In this document: one piece after another, positions 1-8,023 of the stretch | How the letters are laid out: the number at the start of each line of letters is the position of its first letter | Position numbering within the stretch: position 1 is the stretch's first letter | From: Luteibacter sp. dw_328 | GTDB taxonomy: Bacteria > Pseudomonadota > Gammaproteobacteria > Xanthomonadales > Rhodanobacteraceae | NCBI RefSeq assembly: GCF_018449605.1 | Contig: NZ_JAAVUW010000003.1 | Span: 186,001 to 250,000, forward strand | Direction of reading: 5' to 3' | DNA: 64,000 nucleotides | Translations under genes and position numbers: made by a program | Notes under the pieces: generated by a model | Databases searched by the model: none | What the model was told of the DNA's origin: nothing | The model's input: the letters and a program-made list of their open reading frames with translations, nothing else

Positions 1-884
1 GGCGAGGTGATGTGATACGCGTCGCCGCTCATGCCGAAGCCGACAAGCTCGGCCAGGATGTTGGCGCCACGCGCCTTGGCGAACTCGTACTCCTCGAGCA
101 TGAGCATGCCGGCACCGTTGGACAGCAGGAAGCCGTCGCGGCCGGTATCCCACGGACGGCTGGCGTGCGTCGGATCGTCGTTGCGCGTGGACATCGCCTT
201 GGCCGAGCAGAAGCCCGCCATCGCCGTCGTCGTGGTGGCATGCTCCGAGCCGCCGGCGAGCATCGCGTCCGCATCGCCGTACTGGATCAGGCGCATGGCC
301 ATGCCGATGTTGTGCGCGGCCGTCGTGCACGCCGAGACCAACGCGATATTCGGGCCTTTCAGGCCGAAGTAGATCGACAGGTTACCGGCGACCATGTTGA
401 TGATGGAGCTGGGTACGTAGAACGGCGAGACCTTGCGCGGGCCCTTTTCGTTCAGCTCGATCGCGGTGGCTTCGATCGTGTGCAGGCCGCCGATACCGGC
501 ACCCGCGGCCACGCCGATACGCCCGGCATTCTCTTCGGTCACGACCAGACCCGACTGACGGAACGCATGGGCACCGGCGACGATGCCGTAGTGGATGAAC
601 GGGTCCATCCGCTTGAAGTCTTTCGCAATGGAGCGACGTTCGTCGTCAAGCGCCTTGATCCCCGCCTCGTCGGTGGGAATCGTGACGCCGTCAAAGAAGG
701 CGTCGGCCGCAACGAAATTGCGGACTTCGCCCGCGATGCGGGTGTTATAGGCGCTGGTGTCGAAATCGGTGACAGGGCCGATGCCGCTGTTACCTTCGAC
801 GACGTTCTTCCAGGCGGTGGCGACATCGTTACCGACCGGCGAAAGAATCCCCATGCCGGTAATTACCACACGTCGTTTACTCAT
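1..884 (-). CDS. fabF: Beta-ketoacyl-ACP synthase II (FabF), 3' end outside the window
   Basis: Elongating condensing enzyme of type II fatty acid synthesis, using acyl-ACP plus malonyl-ACP in the cytoplasm. The first 294 residues are visible, starting MSKRRVVITGMG from an ATG at 884. The thiolase-fold nucleophile lies in VSACTTAAHN (Cys186). This Cys comes about 20 residues later than in the E. coli enzyme because of an extra segment around residues 60-90, rich in D, E, R and K. The two catalytic His residues lie beyond the left edge. It is the last visible gene of the fab block, separated from acpP by 148 bases that hold a hairpin with a U-tract. Family assignment is secure; the 3' end cannot be seen. 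Confidence 0.95.
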   Translation of the reverse strand, partial: MSKRRVVITGMGILSPVGNDVATAWKNVVEGNSGIGPVTDFDTSAYNTRIAGEVRNFVAADAFFDGVTIPTDEAGIKALDDERRSIAKDFKRMDPFIHYGIVAGAHAFRQSGLVVTEENAGRIGVAAGAGIGGLHTIEATAIELNEKGPRKVSPFYVPSSIINMVAGNLSIYFGLKGPNIALVSACTTAAHNIGMAMRLIQYGDADAMLAGGSEHATTTTAMAGFCSAKAMSTRNDDPTHASRPWDTGRDGFLLSNGAGMLMLEEYEFAKARGANILAELVGFGMSGDAYHITS

Positions 885-942
885 GCGTTTGTTCCTTAGC
901 ACTTTATCCACGCAACCATACGCGAGCGCAGGTTACGAAAAG

Positions 943-972
943 CGGAAACGAAAACTGCGCCTTTAGGCGCAG
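943..972 (-). terminator. Hairpin with U-tract between acpP and fabF
   Basis: Read on the minus strand, a perfect 7-bp stem (CTGCGCC/GGCGCAG, loop TAAA) is followed by TTTTCGTTT. It sits after acpP and before fabF, so it could end part of the acpP transcripts and leave fabF less expressed than acpP. Seen directly as a structure; the attenuating role is inference. Confidence 0.6.
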
Positions 973-1032
973 CTTCCGTGTCGCTCGGAGATCGACGGGA
1001 GGCAAGCCTCCGATCGACAACCAGTCGATTGA

Positions 1033-1275
1033 TCAAGGGGTCTTGACGTGAGCCTTGATGTAGTCGACCGCCTGCTGGACCGTCGTGATCTTCTCAGCTT
1101 CTTCGTCCGGGATCTCGCACTCGAACTCTTCTTCGAGGGCCATCACGAGCTCAACGGTATCCAGCGAATCGGCGCCCAGATCGTCCACGAAAGACGCGTT
1201 GGTGGTGACTTCATCTTCCTTGACGCCCAGCTGTTCAACGACGATCTTCTTGACGCGTTCTTCGATGGTGCTCAT
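1033..1275 (-). CDS. acpP: Acyl carrier protein
   Basis: Small acidic four-helix carrier that holds growing acyl chains on 4'-phosphopantetheine. It has 80 residues, the usual length, with the attachment motif [10 protein letters not shown] (Ser37). A strong ribosome site (GGGAGGTAAAGG) precedes the ATG. It lies between fabG and fabF in the same orientation, as in most Gammaproteobacteria, and appears to have its own promoter in the 187-base gap after fabG. Confidence 0.98.
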   Translation of the reverse strand: MSTIEERVKKIVVEQLGVKEDEVTTNASFVDDLGADSLDTVELVMALEEEFECEIPDEEAEKITTVQQAVDYIKAHVKTP

Positions 1276-1310
1276 GTTGCCTTTACCTCCCGAGGGAAAA
1301 TTCCGGCGGC

Positions 1311-1340
1311 ATTGTAGTGGCTAAGGACTTGGCCCGCCAA
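1311..1340 (-). promoter_or_regulatory. Candidate sigma-70 promoter for acpP
   Basis: On the minus strand TTGGCG, 18 bases, then TACAAT, placed about 35 bases before the acpP ATG. The -10 matches consensus at five of six positions and the -35 at four of six. The gap upstream of acpP is long for an operon interior, which fits a separate acpP promoter. Not experimentally supported. Confidence 0.45.
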
Positions 1341-1408
1341 CACACACTGCCACCACGTGGATGACGCCCGGTTTTTCTTAAGCCGGACGCGAAACGATGA
1401 TTGTCTCT

Positions 1409-1446
1409 CAAAAACGGGCCGGTGGCGACTGCCGCCGACCCCGGCC
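1409..1446 (-). terminator. Likely terminator after fabG
   Basis: Minus-strand stem GGCCGG...CCGGCC enclosing a second small GGCG/CGCC stem, followed by GTTTTTG. It lies just downstream of the fabG stop, before the acpP promoter candidate. The stem is interrupted, so partial read-through is likely. Confidence 0.45.
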
Positions 1447-1462
1447 GATCAGGCCGGCCCCA

Positions 1463-2206
1463 TCAGGGCATGTACATGCCGCCGTTCACGTGAAGGGTCT
1501 CACCGGTGATGTACTTCGCTGCGGGCGAGGCCAGGAAGGCCACCGCCTCGGCGATATCGTTGGGCTCGCCCAGCTGGCCCAGGGCGATGCCGGACAGGAG
1601 CGCGCTGCGCTGCTCCTCCGGAAGCCCACGGGTCATGTCGGTATCGATGAAGCCCGGGGCCACCACGTTCACGGTGATGCCCCGCGAGCCAATCTCACGG
1701 GCGAGCGATTTGGAGAACGCGATGATGCCGGCCTTGGCCGCCGCGTAGTTGGCCTGACCCGGATTGCCGGTGATGCCGACCACGGAAGCGATGCTGATGA
1801 TGCGGCCCTTGCGTGCCTTCATCATGCCGCGCATGACCGCCTTGGACGTGCGGAACACGGAGGTCAGGTTGGTTTCCATGATCGCGCTCCAGTCCTCTTC
1901 CTTCATGCGCATGAGGAGCTGGTCGCGCGTGATGCCGGCATTGTTGACCAGGATGGAGACCGCGCCGGTCTCTTTGGCGATACCGTCGATTAGGGCTTCG
2001 ATCGCCGCCGGATCGGTCACATTAAGCATGCGGCCGTGGCCACCGTGGGCGGCGAGACGCTCGCCGATCGCCTGGGCGCCGGACTCGGTCGTCGCGGTGC
2101 CGAACACCGTCGCACCGAGCGCGGCAAGGCGGTCGGCAATGGCCGCGCCGATGCCGCGACTGGCGCCGGTAACGAGCGCGATTTCGCCCTTGAGGGTCTG
2201 GGTCAT
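1463..2206 (-). CDS. fabG: 3-oxoacyl-ACP reductase FabG
   Basis: NADPH-dependent short-chain reductase that reduces 3-oxoacyl-ACP to 3-hydroxyacyl-ACP. It has 247 residues, normal for the family. Cofactor motif TGASRGIG at residues 13-20, NNAG at 88-91, and the catalytic set Ser141, Tyr154 and Lys158 (YAAAK). It lies 27 bases after fabD and is probably co-transcribed with it. No anomaly seen. Confidence 0.97.
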   Translation of the reverse strand: MTQTLKGEIALVTGASRGIGAAIADRLAALGATVFGTATTESGAQAIGERLAAHGGHGRMLNVTDPAAIEALIDGIAKETGAVSILVNNAGITRDQLLMRMKEEDWSAIMETNLTSVFRTSKAVMRGMMKARKGRIISIASVVGITGNPGQANYAAAKAGIIAFSKSLAREIGSRGITVNVVAPGFIDTDMTRGLPEEQRSALLSGIALGQLGEPNDIAEAVAFLASPAAKYITGETLHVNGGMYMP

Positions 2207-2233
2207 GGGAATTCCTGTCTTAACGGGGAAGGG

Positions 2234-3184
2234 TCAGGCCGTAGCGACGGTGAGCGCAGCATCGAGGTCGGCGGGCGTACCGATCGGCTTGGCCTCGACG
2301 GACTTATCGATGCGCTTGATCAGGCCGGAAAGCACCTTGCCCGGACCGCACTCGAGCGCCTGCGTGATGCCACGGGCCGCCAGCGCCTGGACGCACTCGG
2401 TCCAGCGCACCGGAAGATAGAGCTGGCGCATCAGGGCACCACGAATGTTCTCAACCGAGGTGTGCACCTGGGCGTCGGCGTTCTGGATGACCGGGATCGA
2501 CGGCATCGACCAGTCGATGGCGGCCATTCTTTCACCCAGCCGGTCCGCGGCATCGCGCATCAGCATGCAGTGGGAGGGCACGGACACGGCCAGCTTCACG
2601 GCCTTCTTCACACCGAGCTCGGCCAGGCGAGCCAGGGCGCGATCGACCGCCTCGGCGTGACCGGCGATCACCAGCTGGCCGGGAGAATTGAAATTGGCGG
2701 GAGCGACCACCTGGCCCTGGGCGACTTCCTCGCAGACCTGGGCGATCTGGGCGTCGTCACCGCCCAGAATGGCGGCCATGGCGCCGACGCCGGCCGGCAC
2801 GGCGGCCTGCATGAGGCGACCACGCTCAGCGACCAGACCCGCCGCATCCTTCAGGGAAAGGGCGCCCGCGGCGACCAGGGCGCTGTACTCGCCCAGGCTG
2901 TGCCCGGACAGGTACGCCGGGAGCGCACCGCCCTGCTTCACCCACACGCGCCACACGGCGACGCTGGCGGCCAGCAGGGCCGGCTGGGTGTTCTCGGTGC
3001 TGTTAAGGCGATCCTCGGGGCCGTTCTGGCTCAGTTCCCACAGGTCGATACCCGCCCCCTCGGAGGCCTCATCGAAGGCCGCACGGACCTCGGGGTGGGC
3101 AGCGGCGAGTTCGGCAAGCATGCCGACGGACTGCGAACCCTGACCAGGAAAGACAAAGGCGAGCGAGGCGCTGGATGCGGTCAT
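2234..3184 (-). CDS. fabD: Malonyl-CoA:ACP transacylase FabD
   Basis: Loads malonyl groups from CoA onto ACP for fatty acid elongation. The active-site motif GHSLGEYS places the nucleophile at Ser96, and FVFPGQGSQ sits near the N-terminus. The frame stays open upstream to 3280, but the ATG at 3184 (MTASSASLAFVFPG) gives 316 residues, matching the usual length of about 310, and the upstream residues show no family similarity. It follows fabH after a 229-base gap that carries a palindromic REP-like repeat. Confidence 0.95.
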   Translation of the reverse strand: MTASSASLAFVFPGQGSQSVGMLAELAAAHPEVRAAFDEASEGAGIDLWELSQNGPEDRLNSTENTQPALLAASVAVWRVWVKQGGALPAYLSGHSLGEYSALVAAGALSLKDAAGLVAERGRLMQAAVPAGVGAMAAILGGDDAQIAQVCEEVAQGQVVAPANFNSPGQLVIAGHAEAVDRALARLAELGVKKAVKLAVSVPSHCMLMRDAADRLGERMAAIDWSMPSIPVIQNADAQVHTSVENIRGALMRQLYLPVRWTECVQALAARGITQALECGPGKVLSGLIKRIDKSVEAKPIGTPADLDAALTVATA

Positions 3185-3307
3185 GCGAGAAGTTTCCGGA
3201 ACGTCAAACCGCGAATGGTGCCAGTAACTTGGGGCAGATTGCACCATTCGCGGGCGTGTGGAGGCCTGGGGGCCAGTCACTCCTGCGTGGCCCGACGCTC
3301 TTGCCGG

Positions 3308-3386
3308 GTAGGAGCCGATTCATCGGCGATCCCGCGAAGCGGGCCAGGATGCCGCGAGCACCCTTCGCCGATGAATCGGCTCCTAC
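3308..3386. repeat. REP-like palindromic element, full-length copy 1
   Basis: A 79-base element with perfect 22-base inverted ends beginning GTAGGAGCCGATTCATCGGC, and a GC-rich centre containing its own CCCGC/GCGGG hairpin. The same ends recur at 18810-18890 and once as a half element near 28521. It is intergenic between fabH and fabD and so will fold strongly in the fab transcript. No transposase gene is near it. Confidence 0.9.
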
Positions 3387-3413
3387 CAAGCGAAGGTTGG
3401 TCCCTGACGGGGA

Positions 3414-4382
3414 TCAATATCGAAGGAGCGCCGAGGCCCAGGTGAAGCCGCCACCGAAGGCCTCGAGCAGCAGGTTCTGGCCGCGCTTGACCTTGCCCGA
3501 ACGCACGGCGTAGTCGAGCGCCAGCGGCACCGACCCCGACGACGTATTGGCGTGCTTGTCCACGGTGACGATGACCCGGTCCATCGACATGTTCAGGCGC
3601 TTGGCCGTCGCTTCGATGATGCGCAGGTTCGCCTGGTGCGGAATCAGCCAGTCGATCTCTTCTTCCTTCATGCCCGCGTCCGCCAGGGTCTCGCCGACCA
3701 GCGAATCCAGTGTCTTGACCGCGACCTTGAACACTTCGCGGCCCAGCATGCTGATCTTCACGCCGTGGTTCGGCGCGTCGGTGAAACCGGCGGACACGCC
3801 AACCGGGTTGAACAGCAGGTGTTTGAAACCGCCATCGGCGCGCATGCGGGTGGTGAAGATACCCGGCTCGTCGGAGGCTTCCAGCACGACTGCCCCGGCG
3901 CCGTCACCGAACAGCACGCAGGTCTCCCGCTCGGTCCAGTCGACCATGCGGGTGAGGGTTTCGGCACCGATGACCAGGGCTTTCTTCGACTGGCCGCTAC
4001 GAACGAACGCGTTGGCGATGCCCAGGGCGTACACGAAGCCCGAGCAGGCGGCGTTCACGTCGAAGGCGGCGCAGCCGTTCGCACCCAGGCGATGCTGCAC
4101 GAGGCAGGCCGTGGACGGAAAAATGAGGTCGGGCGTGGTTGTGCCGAGAATGATGAGGTCGATCTCGGATGCCTTGACGCCCGCTGCCTCGAGGGCGCGC
4201 TGGGCTGCGAGGAAGGCAAGGTCGCCCGTGGTCTCGCCGTCGGCCGCGTAGTGGCGCTCGGAAATCCCGGTGCGCGTGCGGATCCACTCGTCGGTGGTGT
4301 CGACGATTTTTTCGAGGTCGGCATTGGTCACGACCTTGTCGGGAAGTGCGCTGCCGGTACCGATGATGCGGGCGTATTTCAG
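3414..4382 (-). CDS. fabH: Beta-ketoacyl-ACP synthase III (FabH), probable CTG start
   Basis: Starts fatty acid synthesis by condensing acetyl-CoA with malonyl-ACP. Catalytic Cys113 in NAACSGF, His in PHQANLRI and Asn in HANTSSG are all present. The conserved N-terminus KYARIIGTGSALP aligns with the second residue of E. coli FabH. The only codon in the expected place is CTG at 4382, with AGGGGA six bases before it. The nearest other possible starts are TTG at 4406 and 4421, which would add 8 or 13 unconserved residues. The function is certain; the start is not. There is no plsX gene between rpmF and fabH. Confidence 0.9.
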   Translation of the reverse strand: MKYARIIGTGSALPDKVVTNADLEKIVDTTDEWIRTRTGISERHYAADGETTGDLAFLAAQRALEAAGVKASEIDLIILGTTTPDLIFPSTACLVQHRLGANGCAAFDVNAACSGFVYALGIANAFVRSGQSKKALVIGAETLTRMVDWTERETCVLFGDGAGAVVLEASDEPGIFTTRMRADGGFKHLLFNPVGVSAGFTDAPNHGVKISMLGREVFKVAVKTLDSLVGETLADAGMKEEEIDWLIPHQANLRIIEATAKRLNMSMDRVIVTVDKHANTSSGSVPLALDYAVRSGKVKRGQNLLLEAFGGGFTWASALLRY

Positions 4383-4472
4383 AACCGTTCCCCTATTCAG
4401 GGCCAAAGGCCATAAACGCAAAACGGCGCGTTACCGCGCCGCCTGCGTTGCGATCATCCCTGCGAAGGGAGA

Positions 4473-4667
4473 TCAGTCTTCGATTTCAACCGCACCGCGG
4501 GTTTCGATGACCTTCTTACCGCGGTAGAAGCCATCCTTGGTCACGTGGTGACGCAGGTGTACTTCGCCGCTGGTCGGATCGGTCGACAGCTGAACGGTCG
4601 TCAGCGCGTCGTGCGAACGACGCATGCCACGGGTGGAAGGGGTCTTGCGGCTCTTGGCAACTGCCAT
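4473..4667 (-). CDS. rpmF: 50S ribosomal protein bL32
   Basis: Small basic protein of the large ribosomal subunit. It has 64 residues starting [20 protein letters not shown], the typical bL32 N-terminus. The cysteines of zinc-binding bL32 forms are absent; the usual positions carry other residues, as in many Proteobacteria. It lies 18 bases after yceD, the conserved pairing that links ribosome and lipid synthesis genes. Confidence 0.97.
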   Translation of the reverse strand: MAVAKSRKTPSTRGMRRSHDALTTVQLSTDPTSGEVHLRHHVTKDGFYRGKKVIETRGAVEIED

Positions 4668-4685
4668 GACAAATCTCCAGCGAAA

Positions 4686-5201
4686 TTACTTTATGAGTCC
4701 GCGGAGTGCCGCGAACGGGTTTTCAGACGGATCCGGCAAGGCTTCTTCTTCCTCGTCGGCACCAACGATGTCATCGGGCAACTCGTAGTCCGGATTGACC
4801 GGAACCAGGGGCAGCGCCAACAGCAGTTCATCTTCGATCGTCGCGCGCAGGTCGAGCTTGCCGTCCTGTTCGACGAGGAGTGCCTCGTACCCAGGGGGCA
4901 GCGCGGCTTCCTCGATTTCTTCGACAATCAGTCCGAGACGTGTATCGATCTCAACCGGAAGCACGAACGGTTCCAGCGAACGCTGACAGATCACGGTCAA
5001 CGGTGCCTTCGCACGTACAGCCACATAGGCGATATTGAACTCGTCGCGACCGAAGTCCAGCTCGTAGGTTACGTCGCCTTCGGGCGACGCAATGACTTCT
5101 CCGAGGCGGGCAAAAGCCGACACGGGAAGCGAGCCCTGGAACGAACGCCGCGCACGAACTTCGCGCCAAGCGTCCACGGACGATGGCAAGGTCACGGACA
5201 T
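4686..5201 (-). CDS. yceD: YceD (DUF177) family protein
   Basis: A 171-residue acidic protein of the DUF177 family, linked in E. coli to 23S rRNA accumulation. The family is recognised from its place directly before rpmF and from the internal stretch LDFGRDEFNIAYV followed by ICQRSLEPF. The usual C-terminal acidic tail is present. It starts the minus-strand fab block and is divergent from the gene at 5358; the 156 bases between them show no clear motif. Confidence 0.85.
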   Translation of the reverse strand: MSVTLPSSVDAWREVRARRSFQGSLPVSAFARLGEVIASPEGDVTYELDFGRDEFNIAYVAVRAKAPLTVICQRSLEPFVLPVEIDTRLGLIVEEIEEAALPPGYEALLVEQDGKLDLRATIEDELLLALPLVPVNPDYELPDDIVGADEEEEALPDPSENPFAALRGLIK

Positions 5202-5357
5202 AATCGGGAAATGGTAGGCATCAACCTGCCTGAAGTCAACCGGTTAGCGGGTACAAACCGCAAGAGGCCCACTTTTGCGCACGGCGGGGCCTTTCGTGCA
5301 GACTCGCAGGTCGGGATGTAGTTTGCCGCAGCACACCCAACAGGGGGAAGAGCTAGC

Positions 5358-5804
5358 GTGTTTTCTTTTGCTTATTATGCACTTGCGGCCATCATCGTGG
5401 CCGCCATCGGGCTATGTGCCTGGGCGGTCGTCCAGCAGCGGACGCGACGGCGCCACAGCGCCATGAAGGATCTGCTGGACAACGCCGACCGTCTCGAGGC
5501 CGATCTCAAGGACTGCCGCGACCGCCTTCAACGCGCTCACTCGGTCATGTCGGTCAGTCCCGACCTGCCGGCAGCGGGCGAAGTGGAGGCCCAGCAGGCG
5601 GTGGATTCCGGCCTGCGCGCCCTACTCCAGCAACGCCTGTGGATCCGCGACCGTGCACCCGGGGCCAGCCAGCGCGAGCTGGATGACGCCGTGGACGGCC
5701 TCGTTCGGGCACGCCACCAGCTGGAGCCGCGCCTGCGTGCGCTCGATGACGCGCAGACCGCACTCGATGTGGCAGTACGCGAACATATCCACAAGGAATT
5801 CTGA
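5358..5804 (+). CDS. Small membrane-anchored coiled-coil protein, unknown function
   Basis: A 148-residue protein with one N-terminal hydrophobic segment (about residues 4-26) followed by a basic RTRRRH stretch, and then a charged, Leu/Ala/Arg-rich body likely to form helices. The start is GTG with a GGGGGAAG ribosome site. Its TGA abuts the GTG of the yceF-like gene with no gap, so the two are translationally coupled. I recognise no family. The positive-inside rule predicts the helical body in the cytoplasm. Confidence 0.8.
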   Translation: MFSFAYYALAAIIVAAIGLCAWAVVQQRTRRRHSAMKDLLDNADRLEADLKDCRDRLQRAHSVMSVSPDLPAAGEVEAQQAVDSGLRALLQQRLWIRDRAPGASQRELDDAVDGLVRARHQLEPRLRALDDAQTALDVAVREHIHKEF

Positions 5805-6389
5805 GTGTCCGCGCAACCTGTCGTCATCCTCGCTTCCACCTCAGCCTACCGCGCGAGCTTGCTCCGGCGTCTTCTCGAGGGGTTCGAACAGGCCTCGCCC
5901 GGTACCGATGAAGATCCCCTGCCCGGTGAAGCGCCTGCCGCACGCGCTGCACGACTGGCCGAAGCCAAGGCCCGCGCGGTTGCCGCGACACGCACCGGCT
6001 GCGTGGTGATCGGCTCGGACCAGGTCGCGGATCTCGACGGTACCGTGCTCGACAAGCCGGGCACGGTGCAGGCCGCGCACAAGCAGCTGTCCGCCAGCTC
6101 CGGACGAGAGGTCGTCTTCCATACCGCCGTCTGCGTGATCGACGCGAAGGGCGGGGCCTCCCTCCACATCGACGAAACACGGGTGCACTTCCGCCACCTG
6201 TCGGCGCGGGACATCGAGCGCTACGTGGAACGCGAACGCCCGCTGGACTGCGCCGGAAGCTTCAAATGCGAAGGGCTGGGCATCGCGCTGTTCGAACGAA
6301 TCGCCAATGACGACCCGACCGCGCTGATCGGCTTGCCACTGATCGCGACCTGCCGCCTACTGCGCGACGCCGGTGTCGCCCTGCCCTGA
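5805..6389 (+). CDS. yceF: Maf/YceF-type nucleotide pyrophosphatase (7-methyl-GTP)
   Basis: House-cleaning hydrolase that removes pyrophosphate from modified NTPs; the YceF subgroup prefers 7-methyl-GTP. It has 194 residues from a GTG start. Family signatures are ILASTSAYR at the N-terminus, IGSDQVADLDG in the middle, HFRHLSARDIERY, and CAGSFKCEGLGIALFE with GLPLIATCRLL near the end. The close match to E. coli YceF over its length and the neighbouring yceD-rpmF support that subgroup. The end overlaps the convergent glycosyltransferase gene by 33 bases. Confidence 0.92.
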   Translation: MSAQPVVILASTSAYRASLLRRLLEGFEQASPGTDEDPLPGEAPAARAARLAEAKARAVAATRTGCVVIGSDQVADLDGTVLDKPGTVQAAHKQLSASSGREVVFHTAVCVIDAKGGASLHIDETRVHFRHLSARDIERYVERERPLDCAGSFKCEGLGIALFERIANDDPTALIGLPLIATCRLLRDAGVALP

Positions 6390-7994
6390 GCTACTCCGCA
6401 CCGGCAGGATGGATGCCCGATATGCGTCGCGCCAGACCACGCAATCGTCGGGACTGTGAAGCGGTCCCGGAACGGCTCGCGCCGTAGCGTCATACACGGA
6501 AAAGCGACGGCGACCGTCAAAAAGATCGAGGCGCAGCACGGGCTCGACGATGTCGACACGCGAACAGATCGAGACAAGCCAGTCGCGCCTCTCGCGTTCG
6601 CGCAGCGAGGTTTCGTCGACCACCAGCAGGAGGCGTCGGCCGGCGAGTCTCGCCAGGCCAGCCTCGTTACTTCCCCACTCTGCCAGTTGCGCGGCACGCC
6701 CATGCTTGGTGTTCAACGGGCTGTCGAGTGAATAAATAACGCCGGCACCACCGAGCGCAAAACGCAGTTCTGCCGCCAACATGAAATTATCGGCCACGAT
6801 GAGCGACGAGGGTTCCCTCGCCTGCAGCCCGCGCACCGCGTCGCTGCTTTCACGCCAACCGGTGAAGTTCGAAGGAAAGGCCTTCACCCCGGCGAGTACG
6901 CGGGCGCCATTCGGCGACGCCGCCAGGCCGAGATAACCCAGCCCGGCGAGAAGACCGCAGCCAGCGAGTACGAAGGCCGCCATGGCAAACCGGCGCCAGG
7001 TGCGCCCGGCAGGGGCGAGCAAGGTAGGCAATACAGCGCAGAGGAGAACGAATCCGGGAAGCGGCCAGTGCGCACGGAACCGAACGTCGTCGGCAAACAG
7101 GCCAAGCACGAAGTAGAGGACGATGAAGCTTCCGGCAAGGGCGGCAATCACGTCGAACGGCGCTTCGCCTCGCCGACGCCAGGCCTGCCACAAGGCCCAC
7201 ATCAGCACGATCCACGCGAGTGGCGTGCACGCCGCGGCCTGCTCCAGCGGCTGGACCAGTGCGTCCGCGTGGAAGCGCCACGGATTGCGCTCCACGAGCT
7301 GGAATGCCAGCCCCGCACCGCGGGCGGCGACGTTATAGATCACGAGGGGAAGCAGGCCGAGTGACGCTAGCGCCATGGCCAGCCAGAGGCCGGGACGCCT
7401 CCATTGCATGCGTCCTCGCGGTGTCGCCAACAGGAACAGCAGGCCGGCGAGCATCGGCATCGCGGCGCGGTAGTGAGTCATCCAGGCAATGGCCAGCCCC
7501 GCACCGAGCAGGCTCCAATCGCGCAGGCGATTCGCTTCAAGCGCAGCCACCAGACCGTGGGTGGCTAGGACGATGGCGAACGTCAACGGCACGTCGGGCA
7601 GCGCCAGCACGCCCATGCTGCCTACCAGCGGGAGCAGCAGCGCGAAGGTCGCCGCCCGCCAGCGCACGGCCTCGCCACTCAGGCGCTGCGCGAGGGCGCC
7701 AACCTGCCACGGCAACACGGCACCGATGAGCAGGAACGGCAGGCGCATGGCGAAACGTCCATGGCCGAACATCCCTTCGGACAAGCCGATCAACCAAGCC
7801 GTCAGCGGCGGCAGGTCGCTGTAGCCCCAGGCCGGGGAGAGGCTTTCCTGCCAGTAGAAGGCCTCGTCACCGAAGGGTGACAAGGTGGCCGCTATGACGA
7901 CTTTCAGTAATAACGCCGCGAAGAACATGATGAGGAACATGCCTCGCCACGATCGCGTCGCCACCGCTACACTGGAACGCTCAAACATCGACAT
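6357..7994 (-). CDS. Glycosyltransferase family 39-type membrane protein
   Basis: Predicted polyprenyl-phosphate-sugar-dependent transferase (ArnT/PMT-like fold) in the inner membrane. It has about 545 residues with roughly ten hydrophobic segments, and the family acidic motif FGDEAFYW in the first periplasmic loop. The C-terminal third is soluble. The acceptor cannot be deduced; lipid A, glycan or protein are all possible. Starts at 7994, 7988 or 8018 are all ATG; 7994 was chosen because it leaves the upstream region free for the divergent moxR gene. Confidence 0.85.
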   Translation of the reverse strand: MSMFERSSVAVATRSWRGMFLIMFFAALLLKVVIAATLSPFGDEAFYWQESLSPAWGYSDLPPLTAWLIGLSEGMFGHGRFAMRLPFLLIGAVLPWQVGALAQRLSGEAVRWRAATFALLLPLVGSMGVLALPDVPLTFAIVLATHGLVAALEANRLRDWSLLGAGLAIAWMTHYRAAMPMLAGLLFLLATPRGRMQWRRPGLWLAMALASLGLLPLVIYNVAARGAGLAFQLVERNPWRFHADALVQPLEQAAACTPLAWIVLMWALWQAWRRRGEAPFDVIAALAGSFIVLYFVLGLFADDVRFRAHWPLPGFVLLCAVLPTLLAPAGRTWRRFAMAAFVLAGCGLLAGLGYLGLAASPNGARVLAGVKAFPSNFTGWRESSDAVRGLQAREPSSLIVADNFMLAAELRFALGGAGVIYSLDSPLNTKHGRAAQLAEWGSNEAGLARLAGRRLLLVVDETSLRERERRDWLVSICSRVDIVEPVLRLDLFDGRRRFSVYDATARAVPGPLHSPDDCVVWRDAYRASILPVRSSSGQGDTGVAQ

Positions 7995-8023
7995 TGCCAG
8001 GCCTGGGGGCACACGCATCGATC

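Noticed and set aside
2036..3445. 469-residue open frame opposite fabG and fabD
   Set aside because: Shadow of two well-defined genes; no motif or ribosome site.
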